From Castellaniella sp040276065 (GTDB taxonomy: Bacteria > Pseudomonadota > Gammaproteobacteria > Burkholderiales > Burkholderiaceae_B), in NCBI RefSeq assembly GCF_040276065.1, contig NZ_JBELOI010000003.1, forward strand, positions 124,001 to 188,000: a DNA stretch of 64,000 bases, read 5' to 3'. The translations under genes and the position numbers were made by a program. The notes beneath the pieces are model-generated. The model did no database searches. It was not told the origin of the DNA and was given only the letters and a program-made list of their open reading frames with translations. Position 1 is the stretch's first letter. The number at the start of each line of letters is the position of its first letter. This document shows, in pieces, positions 8,070-17,534 of this stretch.

Positions 8070-11000
8070 AGACGATTCTCGTCCGGCTGCTGCAGCTCAT
8101 CACCCTGGCGCTATTCAGCTGGGTGGTCACGCTCTACCTGCTCTGGCCTCTTTGGGGAGGCCTGGCGATTTTCTTCGGCGTGATCGGCGCGTACTTCGGC
8201 ATCAAGCTCGCACGGCGCCTGTGGCTGGTCTCACGCTCGCGGGTCAAACTCGCCGCCTCTGAGGCGGCCGGGCGCGCGCAGGTCGAGAAGTCCAGCGCGC
8301 AGGCCGACCTCACGCACAAATGGAAGAACGCGATCGCCACGCTGCGCCGCTCGAGCCTGCGCCGCTTCGGCAATCCCATCTACGCCCTGCCCTGGTACAT
8401 GGTGATCGGCGAATCGGGCGTGGGCAAGACCTCGGCCATCACCCGCTCGCGCCTGGGCTCGCTGAACAAGACTGGCAGCCAGTTCGAGCCAATCGCGCAG
8501 ACCGTCAATTGCGACTGGTGGTTTTTCAACCGGACCGTCATCATCGACACCGCGGGCCGCTATGTCTCGCCCAAGGGCACGCCGGAAGACCAGGCTGAAT
8601 GGGAGCGCATGCTCGAGCTGCTGGCCAAGTACCGCCTCAAAGAGGGTCTGAACGGGCTGGTCCTCGCCGTCGACGCCGACCAGATCGCCCGGGGCGACGA
8701 CCAGCTCGAGCAATACGGCCATGTGATCCGCGAACGCATCGATCAGCTCATCCGCCTGTTCGACAAGCGCTTTCCCATTTTCCTGCTGGTCACCAAGTGC
8801 GATCGCATCTATGGCTTCGAGCAATGGACGCAGACTCTGCCGACCGAGGCGCTGGCCCAGGCCATGGGTTACGTCGGCGCCCTCGAGGAGGGCGACGGCG
8901 CCGAGGCGCGCTTCACTGACCAGGCCTTCGACCAGATCACCACCCGCCTGCGCCAACTGCGCCTGGACATGGGCGTCAAGGGCGTGGATCTCAGTGCTCC
9001 CCTGCTGCTGCTGCCCGAGGAAATCGACCGCTTGCGAGGCGGCCTGAAGCGATTCCTGGCCGCCTGCATGGGCAACAATCCTTACCTCGAACAGCCCCTG
9101 CTGCGCGGGCTGTTCCTGAGCAGCGCCCGCCAAGGCGGCGAAACCCTGCCCAATATGCTCGGCCTGATCCAGGAATCCGGCGCGGCGCAGGGCGCCGACA
9201 AAGGCGCCTTCCTGCATGATTTCTTTGAGCGCGTGCTGCCGGCCGACCGCTGGACTTTCCGCCCCACCGTCATCATCGACCGCTGGCGCCTGGCCACGCG
9301 CAACCTGGCGGCAGTCTTCTGGATCTGCACCTTCACCGCCGCGCTGCTGTTCCTGATGCTGTCCTTCTACCAGACCCGCAGCAGCCTGATCGCCATCCGC
9401 GACGCCTACCCCATGCAGGCGCTGGTCAACGACCAGCCGCCAGAGCAGCGCCTGCAGACCCTGCAGAGCATGCTCAGACTCATCGAGCTGATCCAGAATC
9501 ACGAGCAGAACTGGCAGACCCGCTGGCTGGCCTTCAGCCCGGATCTCGAAAACCTCGAGGACGACATCAAGGCCGCCTACGTCAGGGGCTTTCGCGATCT
9601 ACTGCAAAAAAACCGCCGCGAGGATATCTTGCCCGTCCTCGCGGACGAGGACTCGCCCAGCTCGACCTCATACGCCGAGGCGGTCCTCACGCTGACCCGC
9701 AACGTCAACATGACGCAGGCGCGCATCGATGGCGCGACCTACGACCAGCTCCTGCGGATGCCGCAAGCCCCCGAGCAGCTCTCGGAGGTGCTCGGCCTCG
9801 AGCTGCCCCCGCACCTGATCCAGGCACCGGCCCACATGTCCGCCGCCTACAAGGCCTGGAGCGATCCGGAGGACCCGGCCCTGTTGCAAAGTCTGCGCGC
9901 CGACCGGGCCGCCCTCGCCCAGGCCGTCGAGCAGTCCGAACACTTTTCCTGGCTGTTGGCGTGGGCCAACCAGCAGCGCGAGCTCAAACCCGTGACGCTG
10001 CGCACCTTCTGGCTCCCGGGCTCGCAAGGCCAGAATACGGGCGCCATCGCGCCCGCGCTGACGCTGGCCGGCCAGCGCCACATCCGGGGCTTTCTAAACG
10101 AACTCGAGCAGGCCCTGAACAACTCGACCGGGTTCCAGTTCAAGCGCGGCGCCTTCGAGGCCTGGTATCGAACCGAGCGATTCAACTCCTGGCAAAGCTT
10201 CGCCTGGTCCTTCGACAACGGCGAGCTGCTGCTGGCCAACGAGCCGGCCTGGCGCGACATGGTCACCAAGGTCGATACCGACACCAGTCCATACTACGAA
10301 TTCTTCGACCGCTTGCGCAGCGAATTCGCCGAGATTCCCGATGGCGACCTGCCCGGCCTGATGCTGTTCGCCCGCGAATTCCCCGCTCTGCGGCGCGCCG
10401 CCGCCGAAGGCGCCTCGGTCGGCAAGGCCAAGGCGATCCTCCAGACGATCAACACCGTGGGCGAGCGCATCGTCCGCCCGTCCGACTTCCCCAATCCCTC
10501 GGCCACGCCCAGCTCCACCATCCGCCGCTCGATCCAGGGCGTCCAGGCCTTTGCGGACTACGCACAACAGTTCGATGTGGCGGCGGCCAAGGCCATGGAA
10601 GGCAACGGCCAGTCTTATCAGCTCATGGCCGACTACTTCAATCTGGGCGTCAGCCCCGACGCCACCACGTCGGCGCTGCAGACCGCGCAGGACAGCCTGA
10701 ACGCATTCCGCAAGGCCTCGGGATTCGACCTGCCGGACGACCAGGTGATCTGGAAACTCATCGGTGGCCCGCTGCGCATCCTGACGCGCTACGCGCTCGA
10801 GCAAGGCTCGTGCCACCTGCAAAAGGAATGGGAGGAAAAAGTCCTCTGGAAGACCCAGATGGCGGTGAGCGCCCAGGAAACCAACGATCAACTCTTCGGC
10901 GACAAGGGCTCGGTCTGGGCCTTCGTCGACGGCCCGGCCAAGCCCTTCATCCTGCAAAAGGCGACTCAATTCACACCGGCCCAGCGGGGCGACTACACGT

Positions 11001-11869
11001 TCCCCTTTGCCGACCCCTTCCTGCCGTTCCTGAATCGTTCGGTCGACACCCGCGTCGAGGCCGTCGTCAAGTCCCAGCTCGCCGAATCGGCCAAGGGCAA
11101 GTCGGCCACCATCCTCATCACGGCCCGGCCCATCGGCGTCAACGACGGGGCCAAAGCCAAGCCCTATTCGGTCAACCTGTCGATCCAGTGCGCGCAACAG
11201 GAGATCACGCTGGACAACTTCAATATGTCGGTGACCAACAGCTTCGACTGGTCGCCCGACCAGTGCGGGGACGTGACACTGCGCATCTACATCGACGAAC
11301 TCACGCTCACCCAGCGCTATCCCGGCCCCATGGGCATGGCCCGCTTCGTCGCTGAATTCAAGGATGGCGAACGCATCTTCACGCCTGAGGATTTCCCGCA
11401 GGCGCGCGAGCGGCTCGAGGCGCTGAACGTGCGCACGATTCATGTCCGCTATGATTTTTCGGGCCAAGGGCAACTCCTGAGCCTCGCGGACAACCTCGAC
11501 TATCTGGCCGGCACCTCGACGCCCTCGATCAGCGCAACGCCGGCGCGCCTGGCCTTCAAGGTGCCCGAGCGGATCGGCCAATGCTGGACTGAAGGGCCGC
11601 CGGAGCAGGCCGCCTCGCCCATGCCGCTGTACATCCGGCAGCGGGCCGAAAAAATCATCGCGGCGCCACCGCCACCGCCGCTGCCGCCGGCCCCCGCGCC
11701 ACTGCCCGAGCGTACGCACCGAGTCAAGGAAGGCGATACTTTGTATTCACTATCACGACAATACGGAACCGATGTCCAGGTGCTGCAGCAATTGAACCAT
11801 CTGAAGAACACCGACTTGATCATGAAGGGTCAAATCCTCAAGCTGCCGCCTGAGAACAACTCCATGTAA
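8066..11869 (+). CDS. tssM: T6SS inner-membrane protein TssM (IcmF) with C-terminal LysM domain
   Basis: The 1267-residue protein has N-terminal membrane segments at about residues 12-55, a cytoplasmic NTPase-like domain with a Walker A motif GESGVGKT (residues 115-122), a further membrane segment near residues 410-432 and a long periplasmic region of the IcmF type. The family normally ends with a beta-sandwich domain that binds TssJ. Here a proline-rich linker (about 1198-1214) and a LysM repeat (about 1216-1262; THRVKEGDTLYSLSRQYG, then LIMKGQILKLP) follow. LysM domains bind the glycan of peptidoglycan, so this may anchor the secretion complex to the wall, a job done in some systems by an extended TssL. 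That role is inferred. Confidence 0.95.
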   Translation: MKTILVRLLQLITLALFSWVVTLYLLWPLWGGLAIFFGVIGAYFGIKLARRLWLVSRSRVKLAASEAAGRAQVEKSSAQADLTHKWKNAIATLRRSSLRRFGNPIYALPWYMVIGESGVGKTSAITRSRLGSLNKTGSQFEPIAQTVNCDWWFFNRTVIIDTAGRYVSPKGTPEDQAEWERMLELLAKYRLKEGLNGLVLAVDADQIARGDDQLEQYGHVIRERIDQLIRLFDKRFPIFLLVTKCDRIYGFEQWTQTLPTEALAQAMGYVGALEEGDGAEARFTDQAFDQITTRLRQLRLDMGVKGVDLSAPLLLLPEEIDRLRGGLKRFLAACMGNNPYLEQPLLRGLFLSSARQGGETLPNMLGLIQESGAAQGADKGAFLHDFFERVLPADRWTFRPTVIIDRWRLATRNLAAVFWICTFTAALLFLMLSFYQTRSSLIAIRDAYPMQALVNDQPPEQRLQTLQSMLRLIELIQNHEQNWQTRWLAFSPDLENLEDDIKAAYVRGFRDLLQKNRREDILPVLADEDSPSSTSYAEAVLTLTRNVNMTQARIDGATYDQLLRMPQAPEQLSEVLGLELPPHLIQAPAHMSAAYKAWSDPEDPALLQSLRADRAALAQAVEQSEHFSWLLAWANQQRELKPVTLRTFWLPGSQGQNTGAIAPALTLAGQRHIRGFLNELEQALNNSTGFQFKRGAFEAWYRTERFNSWQSFAWSFDNGELLLANEPAWRDMVTKVDTDTSPYYEFFDRLRSEFAEIPDGDLPGLMLFAREFPALRRAAAEGASVGKAKAILQTINTVGERIVRPSDFPNPSATPSSTIRRSIQGVQAFADYAQQFDVAAAKAMEGNGQSYQLMADYFNLGVSPDATTSALQTAQDSLNAFRKASGFDLPDDQVIWKLIGGPLRILTRYALEQGSCHLQKEWEEKVLWKTQMAVSAQETNDQLFGDKGSVWAFVDGPAKPFILQKATQFTPAQRGDYTFPFADPFLPFLNRSVDTRVEAVVKSQLAESAKGKSATILITARPIGVNDGAKAKPYSVNLSIQCAQQEITLDNFNMSVTNSFDWSPDQCGDVTLRIYIDELTLTQRYPGPMGMARFVAEFKDGERIFTPEDFPQARERLEALNVRTIHVRYDFSGQGQLLSLADNLDYLAGTSTPSISATPARLAFKVPERIGQCWTEGPPEQAASPMPLYIRQRAEKIIAAPPPPPLPPAPAPLPERTHRVKEGDTLYSLSRQYGTDVQVLQQLNHLKNTDLIMKGQILKLPPENNSM

Positions 11870-11906
11870 CAACGCGAAACTTACGGGAGACTTGCCTTTC
11901 CACGCA

Positions 11907-11935
11907 TTGACACATATTGCTCCATAAGACAAAAT
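11907..11935 (+). promoter_or_regulatory. predicted sigma-70 promoter of the tssB operon
   Basis: In the AT-rich 191-bp gap after tssM there is a perfect -35 TTGACA (11907-11912), a 17-bp spacer and a -10 CAAAAT (11930-11935). The gap before tssB is the longest inside the T6SS genes, so a separate promoter for tssBC-hcp-clpV is plausible. Confidence 0.5.
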
Positions 11936-11953
11936 CATTCCGCTGTTGCAAAG

Positions 11954-11965
11954 TTTATTAATAAA
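11954..11965. promoter_or_regulatory. 12-bp perfect palindrome downstream of the tssB promoter
   Basis: TTTATTAATAAA is an exact palindrome placed about 18 bp after the predicted -10 box, in the region expected to be just downstream of the start of transcription. Its position suits a repressor operator or an H-NS-like AT-rich target. No regulator can be assigned. Confidence 0.35.
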
Positions 11966-11995
11966 ACATTAATACCTCCTTTTGCAGAAACTGTC

Positions 11996-12017
11996 AGCGC
12001 GCGCCGCCACGCGCGCT
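11996..12017 (+). other. GC-rich hairpin in the tssB leader
   Basis: AGCGCGCG pairs perfectly with CGCGCGCT across a 6-base loop and is followed only by TTTG. It could end transcripts from tssM or act as an mRNA-stabilising or attenuating structure in the tssB leader. The short T run makes a strong intrinsic terminator unlikely. Confidence 0.4.
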
Positions 12018-12060
12018 TTGCGGTTCAACCGGACAACCGCCCACGACACAGGAGAACACC

Positions 12061-12549
12061 ATGGCAACCGAAGGATCAGTCGCCCCCAAAGAGCGCGTCA
12101 ACATCACTTACAAACCAGCCACAGGCGATGCCCAGACCGAGGTCGAGCTGCCCCTCAAACTGCTGATCCTGGGCGACTTCACGCAACGCGCCGATGATCG
12201 CAGCGTCGAAGACCGCGCTCCCATCAGCGTCGACAAGGACAACTACAACGACGTCCTCAAGGCACAGAATCTGTCCCTGGACCTCTCAGTACCCAACCGC
12301 CTCGAGCCCGGCTCCGACGACAACATCCCGGTCAACCTGAAATTCGACTCCCTCGCCGATTTCCAGCCCGACAACATCGTCGAAAAGGTTCCCGAGCTGC
12401 GCAACATTGTCGAGCTGCGGGGTGCGCTCAAAGCGCTCAAGGGCCCGTTGGGCAACATTCCCGACTTCCGCAAGAAACTCCAGGAACTCGTCCAGGACGA
12501 GGGCGCCCGCGGAAAGCTCCTCAAAGAGCTCGACATCGAGGACAAATGA
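12061..12549 (+). CDS. tssB: T6SS sheath small subunit TssB (VipA)
   Basis: At 162 residues it matches TssB in size and motifs: RVNITYKPATGDAQTEVELP near the start, LKLLILGDFTQR, then IPVNLKFDSLADFQPD and a C-terminal helix. TssB and TssC assemble into the contractile cytoplasmic sheath around the Hcp tube. A clear ribosome site (AGGAGA) precedes the ATG. tssC follows after 72 bp. Confidence 0.97.
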   Translation: MATEGSVAPKERVNITYKPATGDAQTEVELPLKLLILGDFTQRADDRSVEDRAPISVDKDNYNDVLKAQNLSLDLSVPNRLEPGSDDNIPVNLKFDSLADFQPDNIVEKVPELRNIVELRGALKALKGPLGNIPDFRKKLQELVQDEGARGKLLKELDIEDK

Positions 12550-12621
12550 AGCGCGCCCCGTGGCATGAAATTGCCACGGACGGCGCGCAAGAATAGACAC
12601 GCCACACAGGGTTGAAACACT

Positions 12622-14106
12622 ATGAGCGAAGAAACCGCAAAACAAGAGGAAGCCACCGGCGGCGAAGCCGCCAGCGGCTCCCTGATCGACCAGCTCCTCG
12701 AGACCACCCGGGTGCGTCCGGGCGACGAGTCCTACGCGATCACCCGCCAGGGGATCCAGACCTTCATTTCCTCCCTGCTCGATCCGACCCGCGCCACCGA
12801 CCGCATCACGGCCTCGCTGGCCGACGACATGATCGCCGAGCTGGACAAGAAACTCTGCCGTCAGGTCGACGAGATTCTGCACAATCCGGATTTCCAGCGG
12901 CTCGAGTCTTCGTGGCGTTCACTGAAGTTCCTGATCGACCGTACGAACTTCCGCGAGAACATCAAAATCCAGATCATGAACGTCAACAAGGACGATCTGC
13001 TCAGTGATTTCGAGGACTCGCCCGAGGTGACCAAGTCCGGTCTCTACAAGAATTGCTACACGGCCGAGTTCGGCCAGTTCGGCGGCCAGCCCTTCGGCGC
13101 CATCATCGCCAACTACGAGTTCGGCCCCGGCTCCTCCGACATCAAGCTCCTGCAGTACTGCGCCGGCGTGGCCTCCATGGCGCACGCGCCCTTCATCGCC
13201 GCCGCGGGCGCGCAGTTCTTCGGCCTGGATGACTTCTCCAAGCTGCCCGACCTCAAGGACTTGTCCTCGATCTTCGAGATGCCGCAATACACCAAGTGGA
13301 ACGGCTTTCGCGAAAGCGAGGACGCGCGCAACGTCGGCCTGGTGCTGCCGCACTTCCTGCTGCGCACGCCCTACGGCAACGACACCACGCCCTCCAAGAA
13401 GTTCAACTACGAGGAAGACGTCTCGGCCGGCAACAACGCCTTCCTGTGGGGCAATGCGGCTTTTTCCTTCGCGTCGCGCCTGACCGCCAGCTTTGCCGAC
13501 TACCGCTGGTGCGCCAATATCATCGGCCCCCAAGGCGGCGGCACGGTGGGCGACCTGCCGATCTACAACTACGAGGCGATGGGCGAGATCCAGACCAAGA
13601 TCCCCACCGAGGTGCTGATCTCCGAGCGCCGCGAGTTCGAACTCGCCGAGCAGGGCTTCATTGGCTTGGCCATGCGCAAGAACAGCGACAACGCGGCCTT
13701 CTTTTCGGCCAACTCCTGCCAGAAGCCCAAATTCTTCGGCAACACCAAAGAAGGCAAAGAGGCCGAGACCAATTACAAACTGGGCACGCAGCTTCCCTAC
13801 ATCTTCGTGGTCAGCCGCCTGGCCCACTACATCAAGGTGCTGCAGCGCGAAAACATCGGCACCTGGAAGGAGCGCGCCGATCTCGAAGGCGAGCTCAACA
13901 ACTGGATCCGCCAGTACGTGGCCGATATGGACGCCCCGGGGCCCGAAGTCCGCAGCCGTCGGCCGCTGCGCACGGCCCAGATCAGCGTCGAGGACGTCGA
14001 AGGCGACCCCGGCTGGTACCGCGTGTCCATGCTCGTGCGACCGCACTTCAAGTACATGGGAGCTTCATTCACGCTGTCGCTGGTCGGCAAGCTCGATCGC
14101 AAATAG
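12622..14106 (+). CDS. tssC: T6SS sheath large subunit TssC (VipB)
   Basis: The 494-residue protein carries TssC hallmarks: LDKKLCRQVDEILHNPDFQ, ESSWRSLKFLIDR, then FGALIANYEF-type sequence (GAIIANYEFGPG), FLLRTPYG and EFELAEQGF, with the C-terminal YRVSMLVRPHFKYMGASFTL. With TssB it forms the sheath handshake lattice that is disassembled by ClpV. Length and all blocks are normal. Confidence 0.98.
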   Translation: MSEETAKQEEATGGEAASGSLIDQLLETTRVRPGDESYAITRQGIQTFISSLLDPTRATDRITASLADDMIAELDKKLCRQVDEILHNPDFQRLESSWRSLKFLIDRTNFRENIKIQIMNVNKDDLLSDFEDSPEVTKSGLYKNCYTAEFGQFGGQPFGAIIANYEFGPGSSDIKLLQYCAGVASMAHAPFIAAAGAQFFGLDDFSKLPDLKDLSSIFEMPQYTKWNGFRESEDARNVGLVLPHFLLRTPYGNDTTPSKKFNYEEDVSAGNNAFLWGNAAFSFASRLTASFADYRWCANIIGPQGGGTVGDLPIYNYEAMGEIQTKIPTEVLISERREFELAEQGFIGLAMRKNSDNAAFFSANSCQKPKFFGNTKEGKEAETNYKLGTQLPYIFVVSRLAHYIKVLQRENIGTWKERADLEGELNNWIRQYVADMDAPGPEVRSRRPLRTAQISVEDVEGDPGWYRVSMLVRPHFKYMGASFTLSLVGKLDRK

Positions 14107-14180
14107 CAGCGCGCAGCCCCATCCACGCCCATAAATCATGGATTACATAACCACCGCGCAATGCGGCTAGGAGGTCAATC

Positions 14181-14669
14181 ATGCCAATGCCAGGCTACTT
14201 AACCCTCACGGGTCAGACGCAAGGGAAAATCGACGGTAGTTGCACCATTCAAGGCCACGAGGACACGATCCTGGTCCAGGCTGTCGACCACACGATAGAG
14301 ATCCCCAAATCGATCCAGACCGGTCTGCCCACCGGCAAGCGCATCCACGGACCGCTAACCATCACCAAAGAGATCGACAAGGCCTCGCCGAAACTGTTCC
14401 AGGCGCTGACCTCGGGCGAGCAGCTCACCGACGCCAAGCTCGAGTACTACCGCATCTCGCCACAAGGGAAAGAAGAGCTCTACTACACGGTCGAAATCAA
14501 GAACGCGATCATCACTTCCATGCACAAATTCGTACCCATGTGCCTGGACCCGGCCAACAAGTCCATGGGTCACATGGAGGCCGTCTCGTTCACGTACGAA
14601 ACGATCATCGAGACCTTCACGCCTGATGGCATCGAGGCTCAGGATTCCTGGAACGCGCCAAAATCCTAA
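14181..14669 (+). CDS. hcp: T6SS inner-tube protein Hcp
   Basis: The 162-residue product has the Hcp fold motifs: GYLTLTGQTQGKIDGSC at the start, VQAVDHTIEIP, TGLPTGKRIHGPLTITKEID and FTYETIIETFTPDGIEAQDSW at the end. Hexameric Hcp rings stack to form the expelled tube. A strong ribosome site (AGGAGG) lies upstream, fitting high expression. A 184-bp gap with a stable hairpin separates it from clpV. In many loci tssE, tssF and tssG lie at this point, but they are absent here. Confidence 0.97.
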   Translation: MPMPGYLTLTGQTQGKIDGSCTIQGHEDTILVQAVDHTIEIPKSIQTGLPTGKRIHGPLTITKEIDKASPKLFQALTSGEQLTDAKLEYYRISPQGKEELYYTVEIKNAIITSMHKFVPMCLDPANKSMGHMEAVSFTYETIIETFTPDGIEAQDSWNAPKS

Positions 14670-14786
14670 GCCCCAAGGGGTGGCGTTCAGTCCACGACCG
14701 CCACGCCCGGCCGCCTCCCGCCCCGGCGCATCGCCTGGCTTCCCGGCGGGTGGTGAGTAGCACCACACTTTTTCCCCCAGGCGAGT

Positions 14787-14815
14787 AACCGGTTCCCGCA
14801 CACGGGAGACCGGTT
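14787..14815 (+). other. stable hairpin between hcp and clpV
   Basis: AACCGGTTCCCG pairs with the facing CGGGAGACCGGTT over 12 base pairs with one bulged base and a 4-base CACA loop. No U-tract follows, so it is more likely an mRNA 3'-end protector or partial attenuator that lets hcp exceed clpV than a full terminator. Confidence 0.45.
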
Positions 14816-14853
14816 CGCCCTCCAATACGACTCAACCACCTCCGGGGACGAGC

Positions 14854-17526
14854 ATGCAAATCGTCGAGTTCAAGTCTCTCGTCAGCAGACTGAACCCCAC
14901 TTGCCGCGATGCGCTGGAAAACGCGGCGGGTATCTGCCTGAATCGCACGCACTACGAGATCGCCATCGAGCACATGCTGGTGCGCCTGATCGACGATCCG
15001 CGCTGCGATGTGCAACTCATCCTCAAACAGGCCGGCATCGATCCCGGGCGCGTGCAGCGCGCCCTCGAGCAATCCATCGAGGGCTTCAAGACCGGCAATG
15101 CCGGACGTCCGCAGTTCTCACCCCTGCTGCCCGATCTGTTCAGCGATGCCTGGATGGTCGCCTCGGTCGATCTATACGAGGGATCCATCCGCTCGGGCGC
15201 CCTGCTGGCGGCTTTCGTGGCACGCGCCTCGTTCTATGCCAGCGGCACCTATTCCACCTTGCTCTCCGAACTCGACAAGAACCGCACGGTCGAGTTGTTG
15301 GGCGTCATCGCCGCCACCTCGCGCGAGTCCCAGGAGGCGGTTGCCGCCGGCCCGGGCGGCTCCGCCGCGACGGGCGCCCCCGAGGGCCGCGCGGGCACGG
15401 CCATTCAGCGATTCTGCGAGGACTTCACCGCCAAGGCGCGCGACGGCAAGATCGACCCGGTCTTCGGACGCGATCCCGAAATCCGCCAGATGGTCGACAT
15501 TCTGGCGCGCCGCCGCAAGAACAACCCCATCTGCGTCGGCGACCCCGGCGTGGGCAAGACCGCCGTGATCGAGGGCCTGGCCGTGCGCGTGGCCGAAGGC
15601 GACGTGCCCGAGATCCTCAAGGACGTCACGATCCTCGGCCTGGACATGGGCGCCCTCGAGGCGGGCGCCGGCGTCAAGGGCGAATTCGAAAACCGCCTGC
15701 GCGGCGTGATCAATGAGATCAAGGCCTCGCCCACCCCCATCATCCTGTTCATCGACGAGGCGCACACGCTGATCGGCGCGGGCGGCGCGGCCGGCACCAG
15801 CGACGCCGCCAATCTGCTCAAGCCGGCGCTCGCGCGCGGCGAACTGCGCACCATCGCCGCCACCACCTGGAGCGAATACAAGAAATACTTCGAAAAAGAT
15901 CCGGCGCTGGCGCGCCGCTTCGAACTCGTCAAGCTCGACGAACCCACGGTGGACATGGCGGTGCAGATTCTGCGCGGTCTCAAGGAGCGCTACGAGCAAG
16001 TCCATAAAGTTATCATCCGCGAAGACGCGCTCGTCGCGGCGGCCGAGCTATCGAGCCGGTACATCACCGGCCGCCAGCTCCCGGACAAGGCGATCGACCT
16101 GCTCGACACCGCCTGCGCGCGCATCAAGGTCAATCTGTCCTCCAAGCCCGACTTCATCGAGGATCGCGAGCGCACCCTGCAGATGCTCGAGCGCGAAAAG
16201 CGCGGCCTGCTGCGCGACATCGAGAACCGCGTGCCGACCGATACGGCCCGCCTCGGTGAAATCGACGACCACGCCGCCCGGACCCAGGCCGAGCTCGACG
16301 AGCGCCGCGCCAAGTTCCAGGCGCAGTCCGACGCGGCCCAGCGCATCCTCGCCCTGCGGGCCGAGCGCCTGAAGGCACGCGAGGCCCAGGCGGCCGATAC
16401 GCCGGCTGCCGGTGATCCACCCGCGACCTCTCGCGATCCAGCGGCCATCGAGACCGAGCTCGCCGAGGCCGAGCAGGCCTTCGACGCCCTGCAAGCCCAG
16501 GACAAACTCATCTTCATCGACGTCTCGCCGGACACGGTCGCCAAAGTGGTCTCCGATCGCACCGGCATCCCGCTGGGCAAGATGATGCGCGACCAGGCCG
16601 CGGCCGCCCTCGCCCTCGAGGACACGCTCCGGGCTCGGATCAAAGGACAGGACCACGCGTTGGCCCACATCGCCGAGGTCCTGAAATCGGCGCGCTCGGG
16701 ACTGCGCGATCCCGATCAGCCCATGGGCATCTTTCTGCTGGTCGGCCCCTCGGGCACTGGAAAAACGGAAACCGCGCTGTCGGTGGCCGACACCATGTTC
16801 GGCGGCGAGCAGTCGGTGGTGACCATCAACATGAGCGAATTCCAAGAAAAACACACCGTCAGCCGCCTGGTGGGCTCGCCCCCCGGCTATGTCGGCTACG
16901 GGGAAGGCGGCGTGCTGACCGAAGCAGTGCGCCAGCGCCCCTACTCGGTCGTCCTGCTCGACGAGGTCGAGAAAGCCCACCTCGATGTGGTGAATCTGTT
17001 CTACCAGGTCTTCGACAAGGGCGTGCTGTCCGACGGCGAGGGCCGCGAAATCAATTTTCGCAACACAGTGGTATTCCTGACCTCCAACCTGGGCCTGGAC
17101 GTGATCACCGAGATGTGCGCCGGCGACGAACCCCCGCCCGTCGAAGCCATCCAGGGGGCCATCCGCCCCATCCTGTCGAACCATTTCAAGCCGGCGCTGC
17201 TGGCGCGCATGACCATCGTTCCCTACGTGACGCTCAAGGGCGATGCCCTGCACGGCATCGTGCAGCTCAAGTTGCGCAAGCTCACCCAACGCATGCTGCG
17301 CAACAACAAGATCACGCTCGAGGTCGCCGAGGAGGCCGTCGACGCGATTGCCCAGCGCTGCACCGAGGTCGAGACCGGCGCGCGCAACATCGATTTCATT
17401 CTCAAAGGCACCATCCTGCCCTTGCTGTCCAACACCCTGCTCGCCCGCATGTCCGATGATCAAGAGCTCAGCCGCGCGCGGCTGGAGGTCGACGAGCATG
17501 GCCAGTTCACGGCCAGTTTCGAATAG
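14854..17526 (+). CDS. clpV: T6SS sheath-recycling AAA+ ATPase ClpV (TssH)
   Basis: The 890-residue protein has a Clp N-domain, a first AAA+ module with Walker A GDPGVGKT (about residues 229-236) and Walker B ILFIDEAHTLIGAG, a coiled middle domain (about 420-560, rich in Glu/Arg/Ala) and a second AAA+ module with Walker A GPSGTGKT (631-638) and VVLLDEVEKAH. It is a ClpB relative specialised for extracting TssC from contracted sheaths. All ATPase motifs look intact. It is followed 8 bp later by an uncharacterised gene. Confidence 0.97.
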   Translation: MQIVEFKSLVSRLNPTCRDALENAAGICLNRTHYEIAIEHMLVRLIDDPRCDVQLILKQAGIDPGRVQRALEQSIEGFKTGNAGRPQFSPLLPDLFSDAWMVASVDLYEGSIRSGALLAAFVARASFYASGTYSTLLSELDKNRTVELLGVIAATSRESQEAVAAGPGGSAATGAPEGRAGTAIQRFCEDFTAKARDGKIDPVFGRDPEIRQMVDILARRRKNNPICVGDPGVGKTAVIEGLAVRVAEGDVPEILKDVTILGLDMGALEAGAGVKGEFENRLRGVINEIKASPTPIILFIDEAHTLIGAGGAAGTSDAANLLKPALARGELRTIAATTWSEYKKYFEKDPALARRFELVKLDEPTVDMAVQILRGLKERYEQVHKVIIREDALVAAAELSSRYITGRQLPDKAIDLLDTACARIKVNLSSKPDFIEDRERTLQMLEREKRGLLRDIENRVPTDTARLGEIDDHAARTQAELDERRAKFQAQSDAAQRILALRAERLKAREAQAADTPAAGDPPATSRDPAAIETELAEAEQAFDALQAQDKLIFIDVSPDTVAKVVSDRTGIPLGKMMRDQAAAALALEDTLRARIKGQDHALAHIAEVLKSARSGLRDPDQPMGIFLLVGPSGTGKTETALSVADTMFGGEQSVVTINMSEFQEKHTVSRLVGSPPGYVGYGEGGVLTEAVRQRPYSVVLLDEVEKAHLDVVNLFYQVFDKGVLSDGEGREINFRNTVVFLTSNLGLDVITEMCAGDEPPPVEAIQGAIRPILSNHFKPALLARMTIVPYVTLKGDALHGIVQLKLRKLTQRMLRNNKITLEVAEEAVDAIAQRCTEVETGARNIDFILKGTILPLLSNTLLARMSDDQELSRARLEVDEHGQFTASFE

Positions 17527-17534
17527 AGGCGGAC

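Noticed and set aside
10094..11719. 540-codon minus-strand frame opposite tssM
   Set aside because: Entirely inside tssM, with no recognisable domain.
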